Under the pieces are notes generated by a model that did no database searches, was not told where the DNA came from, and worked only from the letters and a program-made list of their open reading frames with translations. Source: Flavivirga spongiicola (GTDB lineage: Bacteria > Bacteroidota > Bacteroidia > Flavobacteriales > Flavobacteriaceae). From it: a stretch of 64,000 nucleotides of DNA. The stretch covers positions 345,001 to 409,000 of the forward strand of contig NZ_JAUOEO010000001.1 of the NCBI RefSeq assembly GCF_030540825.1, read 5' to 3'. The first letter of the stretch is position 1; every line of letters begins with the position of its first letter. Made by a program: the position numbers and the translations under genes. Below, piece by piece: positions 52,994-62,748 of the stretch.

Positions 52994-53758
52994 CTATTTC
53001 TTCCAAAACTTAAGTTTCTTTTTAAGTCTTCTTTTTCGATGATATCTATTTTGAAAAGCTTCAATTTCTTTCCACATTAAATTGAATATCTTACTATAAT
53101 CTTCTCCGGCACATTTTGCATATTCATCACTCATAACATCCACCATAGATTTATGAATCGTTAATTTAGAAAAATTCTTAATTCTGGTTTCAAAATCAAG
53201 TGGTTTAAATTCCATGCGGTTTAAATCAACTAAATAAAAAATGTAACCTTTATCGGTTTTTTTTATCAGTGTATTTCCCGGAGAATGATCCAAAAAATGA
53301 ATGCCTTTTTCATGCAAATCAAAAGTGAATCTGCTAAAAGCTCTAAGTATATTTTCGTGATCGGGATAATTAAAGTCTGTTGTTAATTCTCTATAAGTTA
53401 AATCGCAGTCAATCTGTTCACTTATATAATAGCTTTTTTTAAACAGAAAAGGTGTTTTATATTCGTAAAAAGCTATAGGCTCCGGCGTACCAATATGTAA
53501 CGCTTTAAGTTTATTAGCATATTCATAGGAACGTTGTGCTTTACTTTTCCTGAAAAAACGATAGGCAATTTGGTTTACAATATTGGGTATTCTAAAAGAC
53601 TTTACATTAATTAACTTTTTGTCTAAATTAAATAACTTTAAAGAATTTCTATCTTGATTACCAAAAGGTTCACCTTTAATATCAAAACTGCTTATTATGT
53701 CATCAAAAAAAGCGTTATTAGCTTTAAATTTCTTATGTATTACTTTATTACGCTTCAC
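52994..53758 (-). CDS. Lipopolysaccharide (Kdo) kinase family protein
   Basis: The 254-residue protein kinase-like fold has the catalytic loop HEKGIHFLDHSPGNTLIK (about 150-167) followed by FYLVDLNRM, the DFG-equivalent. The C-terminus is strongly basic (RYHRKRRLKKKLKFWKK), suiting membrane or LPS contact. Family members phosphorylate Kdo or heptose of the inner core. It overlaps the GT2 gene by 11 bases. Confidence 0.85.
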   Translation of the reverse strand: MKRNKVIHKKFKANNAFFDDIISSFDIKGEPFGNQDRNSLKLFNLDKKLINVKSFRIPNIVNQIAYRFFRKSKAQRSYEYANKLKALHIGTPEPIAFYEYKTPFLFKKSYYISEQIDCDLTYRELTTDFNYPDHENILRAFSRFTFDLHEKGIHFLDHSPGNTLIKKTDKGYIFYLVDLNRMEFKPLDFETRIKNFSKLTIHKSMVDVMSDEYAKCAGEDYSKIFNLMWKEIEAFQNRYHRKRRLKKKLKFWKK

Positions 53759-54554
53759 CTAAATATTTATCTATACCATTTTCACACCAAACAATTTTAT
53801 CATCAATCGTTCTTTTTTCAATATCATTATTAACTTCCAGTCTATCTTTAGATTTTTCATTATGAAATATATGAAATACGATAGCACAATATCTTAGTCG
53901 TTTTCCTTTCAATCCATAATTATGAAAACGCAAAGCCAATTCTGAGTCTTCCCTACCCCAACCTTTAAAATCTTCATTATAACCATTGACAGCTAAAAAA
54001 TCACTTTTAAAATATGATGTATTACAGCCTCTAAATTTTTTTGAAAATCCATTTTTTATTTTATAAAGATTAGTTAAAACAGGAATATGTATAGATCTAG
54101 TTCTCTTTTTTATTCCTCTAGAAAAGGGATGAAATTTTACTTGTTTTTTAGAAAACAAACTCTTTAAATGGGGCATTTGTATATTAACTCTACTTCCAAA
54201 TAAATAACAATCTTTTTTAATGAATTTTAAATGATCTTTAACAAATGAAGAATGCAATATACAATCACCATCAGATTGAATTATATAATCTCCGCTAGCT
54301 TTTACAATTGCTTTATTTAAAATCATGGATTTATTAAATCCATGATCTTCTTGCCAAACATGAATCAATGGAACAGGAAAATTGGTTTGAAATTTTTGTA
54401 TTAGGTTTTTAGTATCTTTTCCAGAACCATCATCAGCAATAATAACTTCAGTTGGGAATACTATTTGATTTTTAATACTTATTAAAACTAACTCTAAGGC
54501 TTCTGACCAATTATAGGTAGAGATTATTAAAGTTGTTTTTATATTATATTTCAT
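53748..54554 (-). CDS. Glycosyltransferase family 2 with GT7-like C-terminal motif (paralogue)
   Basis: The GT-A enzyme starts MKYNIKTTLIISTYNWSEAL (ATG 54554; a TTG at 54578 overlapping the FkbM stop would add 8 residues). It has the DXD motif IIQSDGDCILH and the motif GWGREDSELALR. Its similarity to the product of 46257-47108 runs over the whole length, so the two arose by duplication. It is co-transcribed with the FkbM and kinase genes. Confidence 0.88.
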   Translation of the reverse strand: MKYNIKTTLIISTYNWSEALELVLISIKNQIVFPTEVIIADDGSGKDTKNLIQKFQTNFPVPLIHVWQEDHGFNKSMILNKAIVKASGDYIIQSDGDCILHSSFVKDHLKFIKKDCYLFGSRVNIQMPHLKSLFSKKQVKFHPFSRGIKKRTRSIHIPVLTNLYKIKNGFSKKFRGCNTSYFKSDFLAVNGYNEDFKGWGREDSELALRFHNYGLKGKRLRYCAIVFHIFHNEKSKDRLEVNNDIEKRTIDDKIVWCENGIDKYLGEA

Positions 54555-54574
54555 TTTAATACTAATTACCAATC

Positions 54575-55507
54575 TCAATTTTTGAAAATATGATACGCTT
54601 CTAACTCTAATTTTTCTACTGGTATTAAAAATACATTATCTAATCTAGAGCAATCATTCAAAGATTCAATACGACTCCATTTTGTCCCACTCTCTTTGTA
54701 AATATTATAATTTTTTGGAATAAGTGGAAAAAATAATTCATCTAATTCAACTTCTCGAGCTTCATAATATGGCTTATTAACTTCCATTAGTATAGTTGGT
54801 CGATGTTTGTTAATTGTTTCTTTACCACCTTCCAAACAAAAATCCTCATGCCCTTCAATATCCATCTTTATAAGATCTATGTTTCCATAATGACTATAAT
54901 CTTTACACCAAACATCATCTAACCTCTCAAGTTTAATTGGAGATACCTTAAAGCCCTCATCCATAGCTTCACTAGTTCTAATTGCAGCATTTCCAGTATT
55001 AGATCCATGCTTAAAATCTTCTCTTAATGTGATTTCTGTTTTTTCAGATTTATTGGATAATCCAAATTGATTAGCCTCACAGATCTCTCCTAAATTATTT
55101 TCCTTTAAGTTATTAATAAGCCTTAAATAATTACCTTCAAAAGGTTCAAAAGCGACTACTTTTCCTGAAGCCTTTTTTGATCTGATAAAATTCCCTATTG
55201 AAACAGAATAATAACCAATATTACCTCCAATATCTAAAAAACATGTATTCGGATTAAACAATGAATGAATAATAGATATTAAATCAGGATCATATTGCCC
55301 TGTATAAAATGATATTCTTTCCGTTTTAGTACTTAAATCTACAAGTATTGTTGTATCATCTTTCATTTTGGCCTTTACAATAGGTTTAGCTCCTAAAGCA
55401 AGTAATAATCTATTAAGATGTTTATAAATTTGGTTTAGCTTACGATGATAAGGCAACTTTCTTGTTATATCAGACAAAACACTCAAAACCTTATTAGTAA
55501 ATCTCAT
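54575..55507 (-). CDS. FkbM family methyltransferase
   Basis: The 310-residue protein has the FkbM SAM-binding motif FLDIGGNIGYYSVSIG (about 91-106), VVAFEPFEGNYLRLINNL and LIKMDIEGHEDFCLEGG (about 212-228). It is an O-methyltransferase that probably acts on a surface sugar. It is the first gene of the leftward FkbM-GT2-kinase group. A 3' fragment of a second copy persists at 47551-47683. Confidence 0.9.
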   Translation of the reverse strand: MRFTNKVLSVLSDITRKLPYHRKLNQIYKHLNRLLLALGAKPIVKAKMKDDTTILVDLSTKTERISFYTGQYDPDLISIIHSLFNPNTCFLDIGGNIGYYSVSIGNFIRSKKASGKVVAFEPFEGNYLRLINNLKENNLGEICEANQFGLSNKSEKTEITLREDFKHGSNTGNAAIRTSEAMDEGFKVSPIKLERLDDVWCKDYSHYGNIDLIKMDIEGHEDFCLEGGKETINKHRPTILMEVNKPYYEAREVELDELFFPLIPKNYNIYKESGTKWSRIESLNDCSRLDNVFLIPVEKLELEAYHIFKN

Positions 55508-55632
55508 TTTTAAAAATTTTAATTATGGCAAAAATAAACAAGTTAAGCTTAGTTCCATTTGTAAATTATAATTTTAATTTTGCACTTTAATTAATTAGAC
55601 AGATTTATAACTAAAACTAGGTTATAATAATT

Positions 55633-56193
55633 ATGAACCATGAAATAAATAATGCTTTGCAAGCTTTAAGAGAAGGCAGACTCATACTCTACCCTACAGA
55701 TACAGTTTGGGGCATTGGTTGTGATGCGACGAACGCAGCCGCTGTTAAAAAAGTTTACGAACTAAAACAACGTGAAGACAGTAAGGCTTTAATATGCTTA
55801 GTAGCTGATGATAGAATGCTAAAAAAGTATATAAAAAAAGTACCTGAAGTTGCTTTGAATATTATTGATATCTCTGAAAAGCCAACAACCATTATTTATG
55901 ATGATGCTCAAAATGTAGCTACTAACTTGATTGCTGAAGATGGTACTATAGCCATTAGAATTCCAGATGATGAATTTTGTTATCAACTCTCAAGAAAACT
56001 TAACACGGCAATCGTTTCAACATCTGCAAATATAAGCGGGCAAGCAACCCCAAAATCATTTAAAGAAATATCTCAAGAGGTTATAAAAGGTGTAGACTAT
56101 GTTGTAAATTTGCAGCGCGAAAAAAGCTGTAATAAGCCGTCATCTATTATTAAATTGAGTAACAGTGGTATTGTTAAGATTATACGTGAATAA
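55633..56193 (+). CDS. tsaC: L-threonylcarbamoyladenylate synthase (TsaC/Sua5/YrdC family)
   Basis: The 186-residue protein has LYPTDTVWGIGCDATNAAAV (19-38), KQREDSKALICLV, and STSANISG near the C-terminus, all core motifs of the YrdC domain. It makes threonylcarbamoyl-AMP for the t6A37 modification of ANN-decoding tRNAs. It has the short form without a Sua5 C-terminal domain. Confidence 0.93.
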   Translation: MNHEINNALQALREGRLILYPTDTVWGIGCDATNAAAVKKVYELKQREDSKALICLVADDRMLKKYIKKVPEVALNIIDISEKPTTIIYDDAQNVATNLIAEDGTIAIRIPDDEFCYQLSRKLNTAIVSTSANISGQATPKSFKEISQEVIKGVDYVVNLQREKSCNKPSSIIKLSNSGIVKIIRE

Positions 56194-56198
56194 AATTA

Positions 56199-56303
56199 GC
56201 CACTAATACACGAATATTTATGTCTAACATTATTGACCAACTTTCATAGAGATTTATTAGATCACAAAAGAATTGTATTATAAAATATTCGTGAATTCGT
56301 GGC
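56199..56303. repeat. Inverted-repeat element (MITE/REP-like), about 105 bp
   Basis: The left arm starts GCCACTAATACACGAATATT (56199) and the right arm ends ATATTCGTGAATTCGTGGC (to 56303). They are complementary over about 22 bases with a few mismatches. The element fills the gap before the CCA-adding enzyme gene and may fold as RNA or be a short non-autonomous repeat. Confidence 0.65.
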
Positions 56304-56313
56304 AACAAAAAAA

Positions 56314-57732
56314 ATGAACTACAAACAAGCTTTACAACATCCCGTGTTCAAAATCATATCTCAATCTGCTAAAGAATTAAGTTTAGACAGTTATGTTATT
56401 GGTGGTTTTGTACGTGATTTTATATTAAAAAGAGGTAGTGCAAAAGATATAGACATTGTGGCTGTTGGTGATGGCATTAAACTAGCTAAACAAGTTGCAA
56501 AAAACCTACCAACCAAGCCAAAAGTACAGGTTTTTAAGACCTATGGTACCGCCATGCTAAGATACGATGATATCGAGATCGAGTTTGTTGGAGCTCGTAA
56601 AGAGTCTTACAATGAAGATAGCAGAAACCCTATAGTAAAAAATGGCACTTTGGAAGATGACCAAAACCGTCGTGATTTTACTATAAATGCATTAGCTCTA
56701 AATTTGAATGTATCCAATTTTGGTGATTTAGTAGACCCTTTTGATGGTATTAAAGATTTAGAAAAGCAAATGATTCGCACACCTTTAACACCGGATATTA
56801 CATATAGTGATGACCCATTACGTATGATGCGCGCTATTCGTTTTGCTTCTCAATTAAATTTCACAATAGAAAGGGAGTCACTAAACGCTATTACCAAAAA
56901 TAGCTACCGAATTAAGATTATAACCAAAGAGCGTATTGTAACAGAATTAAATAAAATTCTTGAAAGTAAAAAACCCTCTATTGGATTTCTTTTACTGGAA
57001 AAAACCGGATTGTTAGATTATATAATACCAGAACTTACAGCATTAAAAGGTATTGACGAAGTTGAAGGACAGCGACACAAAGACAATTTTTATCATACTT
57101 TAGAAGTCGTTGATAACATAGCAAAAAACACCAATAACCTCTGGTTGCGTTGGGCGGCTTTATTACATGATATTGGTAAAGCACCAACCAAAAAATTCAA
57201 CAAAAAAGTTGGCTGGACATTTCATACACATGAATTTGAAGGTTCAAAAATGGTATATCATTTATTTAAAAGGTTAAAAATGCCTTTGAATGAGAAAATG
57301 AAGTTTGTACAAAAAATGGTATTTATGAGTTCGCGTCCTATTGTATTGGCACAAGATATTGTAACAGATTCTGCCGTACGTCGCTTGGTTTTTGATGCTG
57401 GTGATTATGTTGATGACCTAATGACACTTTGCGAAGCGGACATTACAACCAAAAACCCTAAAAAGTTTAATAAATATCACAACAACTTTAAAATAGTTCG
57501 AGAAAAAATAATTGAAGTTGAAGCACGCGACCATGTTAGAAATTTTCAACCTCCAATTACAGGAGAAGAGATTATGAAAACATTTAATATAAAACCATCA
57601 CGTGAAATTGGTTTAATAAAAGAGGTTATAAAAGAGGCCATTTTAGAAGGAGATATTCCAAACGAATATGACGCCGCATATGAATTAATGATTAAGGAAG
57701 GAAAACGATTAGGGCTAAAAACGACTCATTAA
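56314..57732 (+). CDS. cca: CCA tRNA nucleotidyltransferase with HD domain
   Basis: The 472-residue class II nucleotidyltransferase has the head motif [11 protein letters not shown] (about 25-35) and [23 protein letters not shown] and the RNA-binding neck follow. The C-terminal HD domain carries [13 protein letters not shown]. It adds or repairs the tRNA 3' CCA end, which the tRNA-Leu gene in this window lacks. ATG 56314 is preferred over GTG 56299, which lies inside the inverted repeat. Confidence 0.93.
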   Translation: MNYKQALQHPVFKIISQSAKELSLDSYVIGGFVRDFILKRGSAKDIDIVAVGDGIKLAKQVAKNLPTKPKVQVFKTYGTAMLRYDDIEIEFVGARKESYNEDSRNPIVKNGTLEDDQNRRDFTINALALNLNVSNFGDLVDPFDGIKDLEKQMIRTPLTPDITYSDDPLRMMRAIRFASQLNFTIERESLNAITKNSYRIKIITKERIVTELNKILESKKPSIGFLLLEKTGLLDYIIPELTALKGIDEVEGQRHKDNFYHTLEVVDNIAKNTNNLWLRWAALLHDIGKAPTKKFNKKVGWTFHTHEFEGSKMVYHLFKRLKMPLNEKMKFVQKMVFMSSRPIVLAQDIVTDSAVRRLVFDAGDYVDDLMTLCEADITTKNPKKFNKYHNNFKIVREKIIEVEARDHVRNFQPPITGEEIMKTFNIKPSREIGLIKEVIKEAILEGDIPNEYDAAYELMIKEGKRLGLKTTH

Positions 57733-57733
57733 A

Positions 57734-58183
57734 ATGATTAAACTCATTAGAACCAATTATGATAATAAAGACTTTGTCAATTTAGTAAAATTATTAAATG
57801 CCTATTTAAAGGTGGTAGATGGAGATGATCATGAATTTTATGATCAATATAACAACATTGATATATTAAAAAATATAATCGTTGCTTATGTCGATAACAA
57901 ACCTGTTGGTTGCGGTGCTTTTAAAAAACATGCCGAAAATGAAGTTGAGATCAAGCGTATGTTTACACTTCCTGAAACCAGAGGACAAGGAGTCGCTTCT
58001 AAAATTCTAAAAGGATTAGAAGACTGGTCTAAAGAATTAAATTTTGAAGCATGCATATTAGAAACAGGAAAGAGACAAATAGAAGCTATTCAGTTTTATA
58101 AAAAAAACGGTTATATGGTCATACCCAATTATGGACAGTATAAAGATGTGACAAATAGTATTTGTTTTAAAAAAGTGCTGTAA
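57734..58183 (+). CDS. GNAT family N-acetyltransferase
   Basis: The 149-residue protein has a full GNAT fold: central VEIKRMFTLPETRGQGVASK with the acetyl-CoA pyrophosphate-binding R/Q-x2-G-x-G/A loop (RGQGVA), then ILETGKRQIEAIQFYKKNGY. The acceptor is unknown. It starts 1 base after the CCA gene stop and 4 bases before the ctaA gene, so it is probably co-transcribed. Confidence 0.9.
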   Translation: MIKLIRTNYDNKDFVNLVKLLNAYLKVVDGDDHEFYDQYNNIDILKNIIVAYVDNKPVGCGAFKKHAENEVEIKRMFTLPETRGQGVASKILKGLEDWSKELNFEACILETGKRQIEAIQFYKKNGYMVIPNYGQYKDVTNSICFKKVL

Positions 58184-58187
58184 TGAT

Positions 58188-59204
58188 ATGAAAAAAGACA
58201 ACAAAAAGGTTATCTATTGGCTACTTACAGGTTGCCTGCTTATTTTTATTATGGTAGTCGTTGGAGGCATTACAAGATTGACCCATTCTGGTTTATCAAT
58301 ATCTAACTACAAACTCATTTCTGGAACAATTCCGCCCATGAATGATGTTGAATGGCAAGAAGCTTTTAATCTGTATAAACAATACCCTGAGTATCAAAAA
58401 TTAAACAATCAATTTACCCTTCAGGATTTTAAAGATATATATTTCTGGGAATGGTTACATCGTGTTATCGGCCGGTTTATCGGACTCGTATTTTTTATTC
58501 CTTTTTTATACTTCCTAATAAAAAAACAACTCTCAAAAGCCACTGTGAAAAAATCTATCGTTTTACTCTGTCTTGGAGCTTTTCAAGGTTTTTTGGGGTG
58601 GTATATGGTTAAAAGTGGTTTAGTAGATAATCCGGACGTCAGTCATTACCGTTTGGCGGCACATTTAACAACAGCTTTTATAACATTTGCATATACTTTT
58701 TGGGTGGCCCTGGATTTAATATTTCCAAATAGAAAGAAAATAAATAAAGCATTTAGAAACCTTATAAGATTAAGTCTCGCCTTTATAATACTTCAAATAA
58801 TATATGGTGCGTTTGTAGCTGGGTTAGATGCCGGTTTTATACATAACCATTGGCCTATGATGAGTGAAGGTAAGTTTATGCACCAAACCGTTTATATTGA
58901 ACAAAGTCCTTTGTATAAAAACTTTATTGAAGGAAAAAGTGGCGTTCAGTTTGTTCATAGAATTTTAGCGTACATAGTTGTTTTGTTTATTGTTTTAATT
59001 TGGAAAAAATCAAAAAAATTAAACCTAACAAGATACCAATCAAAAGGCATAAACATGTTGTTAATAATAGTATGCATTCAGTTTTTATTAGGTGTATTTA
59101 CTATATTATTACAAGTACCCGTTTGGTTAGGTGTCGCACATCAAATAGGCGCTTTCTTTTTATTAAGTGCTATGACTTTTACCATGCATCGTTTTTCCAA
59201 ATAA
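58188..59204 (+). CDS. ctaA: Heme A synthase (COX15/CtaA family)
   Basis: The 338-residue protein has eight hydrophobic segments and the COX15 motifs GGITRLTHSGLSI (28-40) and WEWLHRVIGRFIG (about 86-98). FVHRILAY and GVAHQIGAF with conserved heme-ligand His follow in the second half. It oxidises heme O to heme A for cytochrome c oxidase. The long insert between helices 1 and 2 is typical of the COX15 type. Confidence 0.93.
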   Translation: MKKDNKKVIYWLLTGCLLIFIMVVVGGITRLTHSGLSISNYKLISGTIPPMNDVEWQEAFNLYKQYPEYQKLNNQFTLQDFKDIYFWEWLHRVIGRFIGLVFFIPFLYFLIKKQLSKATVKKSIVLLCLGAFQGFLGWYMVKSGLVDNPDVSHYRLAAHLTTAFITFAYTFWVALDLIFPNRKKINKAFRNLIRLSLAFIILQIIYGAFVAGLDAGFIHNHWPMMSEGKFMHQTVYIEQSPLYKNFIEGKSGVQFVHRILAYIVVLFIVLIWKKSKKLNLTRYQSKGINMLLIIVCIQFLLGVFTILLQVPVWLGVAHQIGAFFLLSAMTFTMHRFSK

Positions 59205-59240
59205 GTCAAAAAAAGCTTACCTTTGTAGATATTTTTTACC

Positions 59241-59753
59241 ATGATTTATAGATTTAGAGTTATTTTAGATAATGATACCGAAGATGATATTTTTCGCGAT
59301 TTAGAAATTCGCGAAACAGATACTCTTGAAGATTTGCATAATATCATTACACAATCCTTCGGGTTTAATGGTACAGAAATGGCGTCTTTTTATTTAAGTG
59401 ACGAGCAATGGAACCAAGGTGAAGAAATTTCGTTGTTCGATTTAAGTGAAGATAACTCTGCCCGTTTAATGAATGAAACCGAAATTAGTAGTGTTGTACA
59501 TGAAGTACAAACAAAACTGATTTATCTGTACGACTTTATGAGTATGTGGACATTCTATGTTGAATTAGCTGAAATTGTTGAAGAAGCAGAAGGTGCGGAT
59601 TACCCTAATTTAATGTTTGTTCAAGGTCAGGTACCAGATGAAGCTCCCGATAAGTCATTTGAAGCAGACACAGATGACGATTTTGATGAATTTGAAGATG
59701 GTATTGATGTTGACGATTATAACAATTTAGATTTTGATGAAAACTGGAATTAA
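59241..59753 (+). CDS. pRiA4b ORF-3-like (IS1096 TnpR-passenger family) protein
   Basis: The 170-residue protein opens with YRFRVILDNDTEDDIFRDLE and has TLEDLHNIITQSFGFNG, typical of the PRiA4_ORF3 domain. The C-terminus is very acidic (TDDDFDEFEDGIDVDDYNNL). The family name comes from plasmid and IS neighbours elsewhere; there is no sign of mobility here. Function unknown. Confidence 0.8.
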   Translation: MIYRFRVILDNDTEDDIFRDLEIRETDTLEDLHNIITQSFGFNGTEMASFYLSDEQWNQGEEISLFDLSEDNSARLMNETEISSVVHEVQTKLIYLYDFMSMWTFYVELAEIVEEAEGADYPNLMFVQGQVPDEAPDKSFEADTDDDFDEFEDGIDVDDYNNLDFDENWN

Positions 59754-59785
59754 TGCTCCTTTATTCCATGAAGTGATTTAAACTT

Positions 59786-60847
59786 CTATTTTAAATTCTC
59801 CAGTTTTATATTTTCATAATTACGAGTTAAAAATTCTAAAGCGTATTTAAGTATTTCTCCCATGTTTTTACTACGTTTAAAATTTACATCATGAGTATAA
59901 TCAAAGATCGTAGTCTTTAATAAGTTTATGTTTTCTTCGTTAGAAATAACATCATGCATCATACAATCTAACAATTTTTCTATTCTTACTGCAAAACTTT
60001 TTAATCGTTTTACTAAAATAGAGCGTTCTTCTGTTTTGTATTGATCAATGGAGAGTTTTTGAATACTTGCAGCAACTAATTCAACCATTTTTAAATTTTC
60101 TTTAAAAAACTGAGGTCTGTAAATATTAAACTTTCCTTCATAACACTGCTGGTCAAAATCTATAGCTCGAATCGTATATACTACATGGTCAAAATCGTGT
60201 GTTGGTACAATAACATAGTTGTATGAGCGCATATCTCCTAAAAGCCTAATCATGCAACGTTCGTTAAACTTTACAAATTCTTTAGCTATCTGGGCCTTTT
60301 CAGACTTACTACACTTAGGCAACATATTTTTTATAAACTCATCTCCAGGTATACCGGCAATATGCTCTTCAATTAACGTATTTTTATAAACCAAAAAATT
60401 GAGATTATGTGGGGATAACATATGCTCCAATTCTAAGCCATATATCCGCGATGCATCCATAGTTTTAATATAAAAATGAGTAAAGTTGTCATTTAAAATA
60501 TTTCTAACTTTAACTCTAAAAGGCTTAGAATTTCCGAATGTACAGTAATCAATCGCATCAACATTTAAAAAAGGAATGATGTTTTCATTGCCATCAGAAT
60601 GCAAAATGGTATAAACCTTTTTTAATGATAAATCAATTTCTTCTCTTTCAAATTCATTATAATAAACTCTAATCCAAAGTGTGTCATTATCCTCTTTATC
60701 ATAAACCACAACAGAACCTTGAAAACGCAATAAATCATCATAGAAAATAGGAATTTTTGTATTCCTATCATATCTGGTTAGGTAATCGTGTAATTTAGCT
60801 GTTACAGGAAACGATGGTTTTTTTTTAGATATCTTTAAATCTTGCAT
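59786..60847 (-). CDS. Conserved hypothetical protein (Flavobacteria-type)
   Basis: A 353-residue cytoplasmic protein without signal peptide or membrane segments. It has several charged motifs (LEHMLSPHNLNFLVYKNTLI, YTIRAIDFDQQCYEGKFNIY) and a helical C-terminus. The AIDFDQQ segment is reminiscent of kinase-like active sites, but no full kinase motif set is visible. ATG 60847 is preferred to TTG 60865. I do not recognise a characterised family. Confidence 0.75.
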   Translation of the reverse strand: MQDLKISKKKPSFPVTAKLHDYLTRYDRNTKIPIFYDDLLRFQGSVVVYDKEDNDTLWIRVYYNEFEREEIDLSLKKVYTILHSDGNENIIPFLNVDAIDYCTFGNSKPFRVKVRNILNDNFTHFYIKTMDASRIYGLELEHMLSPHNLNFLVYKNTLIEEHIAGIPGDEFIKNMLPKCSKSEKAQIAKEFVKFNERCMIRLLGDMRSYNYVIVPTHDFDHVVYTIRAIDFDQQCYEGKFNIYRPQFFKENLKMVELVAASIQKLSIDQYKTEERSILVKRLKSFAVRIEKLLDCMMHDVISNEENINLLKTTIFDYTHDVNFKRSKNMGEILKYALEFLTRNYENIKLENLK

Positions 60848-60970
60848 AATTATATAATTACTCAAATTTAAAACTTTTATTTAACAAGTCTGTAACAAAA
60901 TAATCAGACCGTCGTCATACTTTAACAACTAATCAATGCTATTTTTATGCAGCATTAAAAATCTAATAAC

Positions 60971-61867
60971 TTGGAGTCCATACTAACAATTAACAACCTC
61001 ACTAAAAAATTCGGGTATTTAACAGCGGTGAAAGATTTATCATTCACTATAAACAAGGGCAATGTTTATGGCATTTTAGGACCAAATGGAAGTGGAAAAT
61101 CCACAACTTTGGGTATAGTTTTAAACGTTGTAAATAAGACACAAGGTGATTTTCATTGGTTTGATGGAAATACAACGACTCATGATGCTCTAAAAAAAGT
61201 TGGAGCTATCATTGAGCGTCCAAATTTTTATCCATACATGACGGCAGCTCAAAACTTAAGGTTAGTTTGCAAAATTAAAGGCGTTGATTATAATAAAGTT
61301 GAAGAAAAGTTAGAAGTTGTTGGGCTTTTAGAGCGAAAAGACAGTAAATTCAGAACCTATTCTTTAGGAATGAAACAGCGTTTGGCCATCGCATCTGCAC
61401 TTTTAAATGATCCAGAGATTCTCATTTTAGATGAACCAACCAATGGATTAGACCCACAAGGCATACATCAAATTAGAGAAATTATAAAACAAATTGCGGC
61501 AAAAGGAACAACCATACTTCTAGCATCTCATTTATTAGATGAAGTTGAAAAAGTCTGTTCACACGTTGTTGTACTTCGCAAAGGGGCTAAGTTATATTCT
61601 GGTCGTGTAGATGAAATGATTTCCAGTCATGGTTTTTTCGAATTAAAAACGAACAAACAGAACGAATTAATAACGTTATTAGAAAATAATACGTCGTTCG
61701 AAAATATCAAGGTTGAAGATGACTTAGTAACAGCTTTCTTAAATACACCTATGTCATCTGAAGATTTCAACAAATATTTATTTGAAAAAGGCATTATTCT
61801 CACACACCTGGTACAGCGTAAAGAAAGTTTAGAAGAACAATTCTTGCAATTAACTGACAACAACTAA
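60971..61867 (+). CDS. ABC transporter ATP-binding protein (ABC-2 type)
   Basis: The 298-residue ATPase has Walker A GPNGSGKST (38-46), signature YSLGMKQRLAIASAL, Walker B ILILDEPTNGLDPQG and the H-loop LLASHLLDEVEK. A C-terminal extension is typical of BcrA-like subunits. TTG 60971 is used because no in-frame ATG precedes it before a stop. The permease gene starts 19 bases downstream. Confidence 0.93.
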   Translation: MESILTINNLTKKFGYLTAVKDLSFTINKGNVYGILGPNGSGKSTTLGIVLNVVNKTQGDFHWFDGNTTTHDALKKVGAIIERPNFYPYMTAAQNLRLVCKIKGVDYNKVEEKLEVVGLLERKDSKFRTYSLGMKQRLAIASALLNDPEILILDEPTNGLDPQGIHQIREIIKQIAAKGTTILLASHLLDEVEKVCSHVVVLRKGAKLYSGRVDEMISSHGFFELKTNKQNELITLLENNTSFENIKVEDDLVTAFLNTPMSSEDFNKYLFEKGIILTHLVQRKESLEEQFLQLTDNN

Positions 61868-61886
61868 TAGAACCAAAATACACCAC

Positions 61887-62720
61887 ATGTTACGACTTTT
61901 AAATATAGAATTTCAAAAAATAAAACATAATAGAGCAAGTAAGGTTTTAATAGCAATATACTTTTTATTATTAATATCAATTGCACTAATAGCATCAATA
62001 AAATTTGATATTGGTCCAATCAAATTTCACTTAGCCGAACTAGGGATTTTTAATTTTCCATATATCTGGCACTTCAATACTTTTGTTGCTGCTTTTTTCA
62101 AAATTTTTCTTTTGATGGTTATTGTATCAATGACAGCGAATGAATATAGCAATAAAACGTTAAAGCAAAACTTAATTGATGGTTTAAGTAAAAAAGAATT
62201 TATATTGTCAAAATTCTATATGGTTCTTTCTTTTGCAGCAATTTCAACAATTTTTGTGTTTCTAGTTTCTATTATTTTAGGACTAATCTATTCTAGTTTT
62301 ACCGAACCAGCAATCATTTTTACCGATCTAGAGTTTTTGTTGGCATTCTTTATAAAACTAATGTGTTTTTTCTCTTTCGGTCTATTTTTAGGAGTACTCA
62401 TTAAACGTTCCGCTTTTGCCATTGCTGCTATGGCTGTTTTATTTTTAATAGAATTCATTAGTTACTTTATGATTAGCGGTTATTATAAAGGTTTTGATGA
62501 AACAAATAGTATATATCAATTTTTACCATTCAAATCCATGTGGAATTTAATTGATGAACCTGGATCAAGGCTATCCGCAGCAAAAGAATTGGCAGCTCAA
62601 TTAGGAGAAGACTTGACATATGACTACTATGTGTATTGGTATGAAATTGCTATTGTTTTAGGTTGGACTGCTCTATTTATCTTTTTATCGTATAGATTAT
62701 TAAAAAAGCGAGATTTATAA
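61887..62720 (+). CDS. ABC-2 type transporter permease
   Basis: The 277-residue protein has six hydrophobic segments, with the ABC-2 permease pattern SMTANEYSNKTLKQNLIDGL in the first cytoplasmic loop. It forms an exporter with the preceding ATPase. The substrate is unknown; peptide or antibiotic export/resistance is common in this family. Confidence 0.88.
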   Translation: MLRLLNIEFQKIKHNRASKVLIAIYFLLLISIALIASIKFDIGPIKFHLAELGIFNFPYIWHFNTFVAAFFKIFLLMVIVSMTANEYSNKTLKQNLIDGLSKKEFILSKFYMVLSFAAISTIFVFLVSIILGLIYSSFTEPAIIFTDLEFLLAFFIKLMCFFSFGLFLGVLIKRSAFAIAAMAVLFLIEFISYFMISGYYKGFDETNSIYQFLPFKSMWNLIDEPGSRLSAAKELAAQLGEDLTYDYYVYWYEIAIVLGWTALFIFLSYRLLKKRDL

Positions 62721-62721
62721 T

Positions 62722-62729
62722 ATATTTGG
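62722..62729 (+). promoter_or_regulatory. Putative -7 promoter box before the secreted propeller gene
   Basis: TATATTTG fits TAnnTTTG exactly and lies 19 bases before the ATG. No clear -33 TTG is seen. Confidence 0.35.
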
Positions 62730-62748
62730 TAGCCATTGCCAAAATATA

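Noticed and set aside
59241..59753. Mobile element suggested by the IS1096/pRiA4b family name
   Set aside because: The name reflects other genomes; there is no transposase or terminal repeat around this gene.
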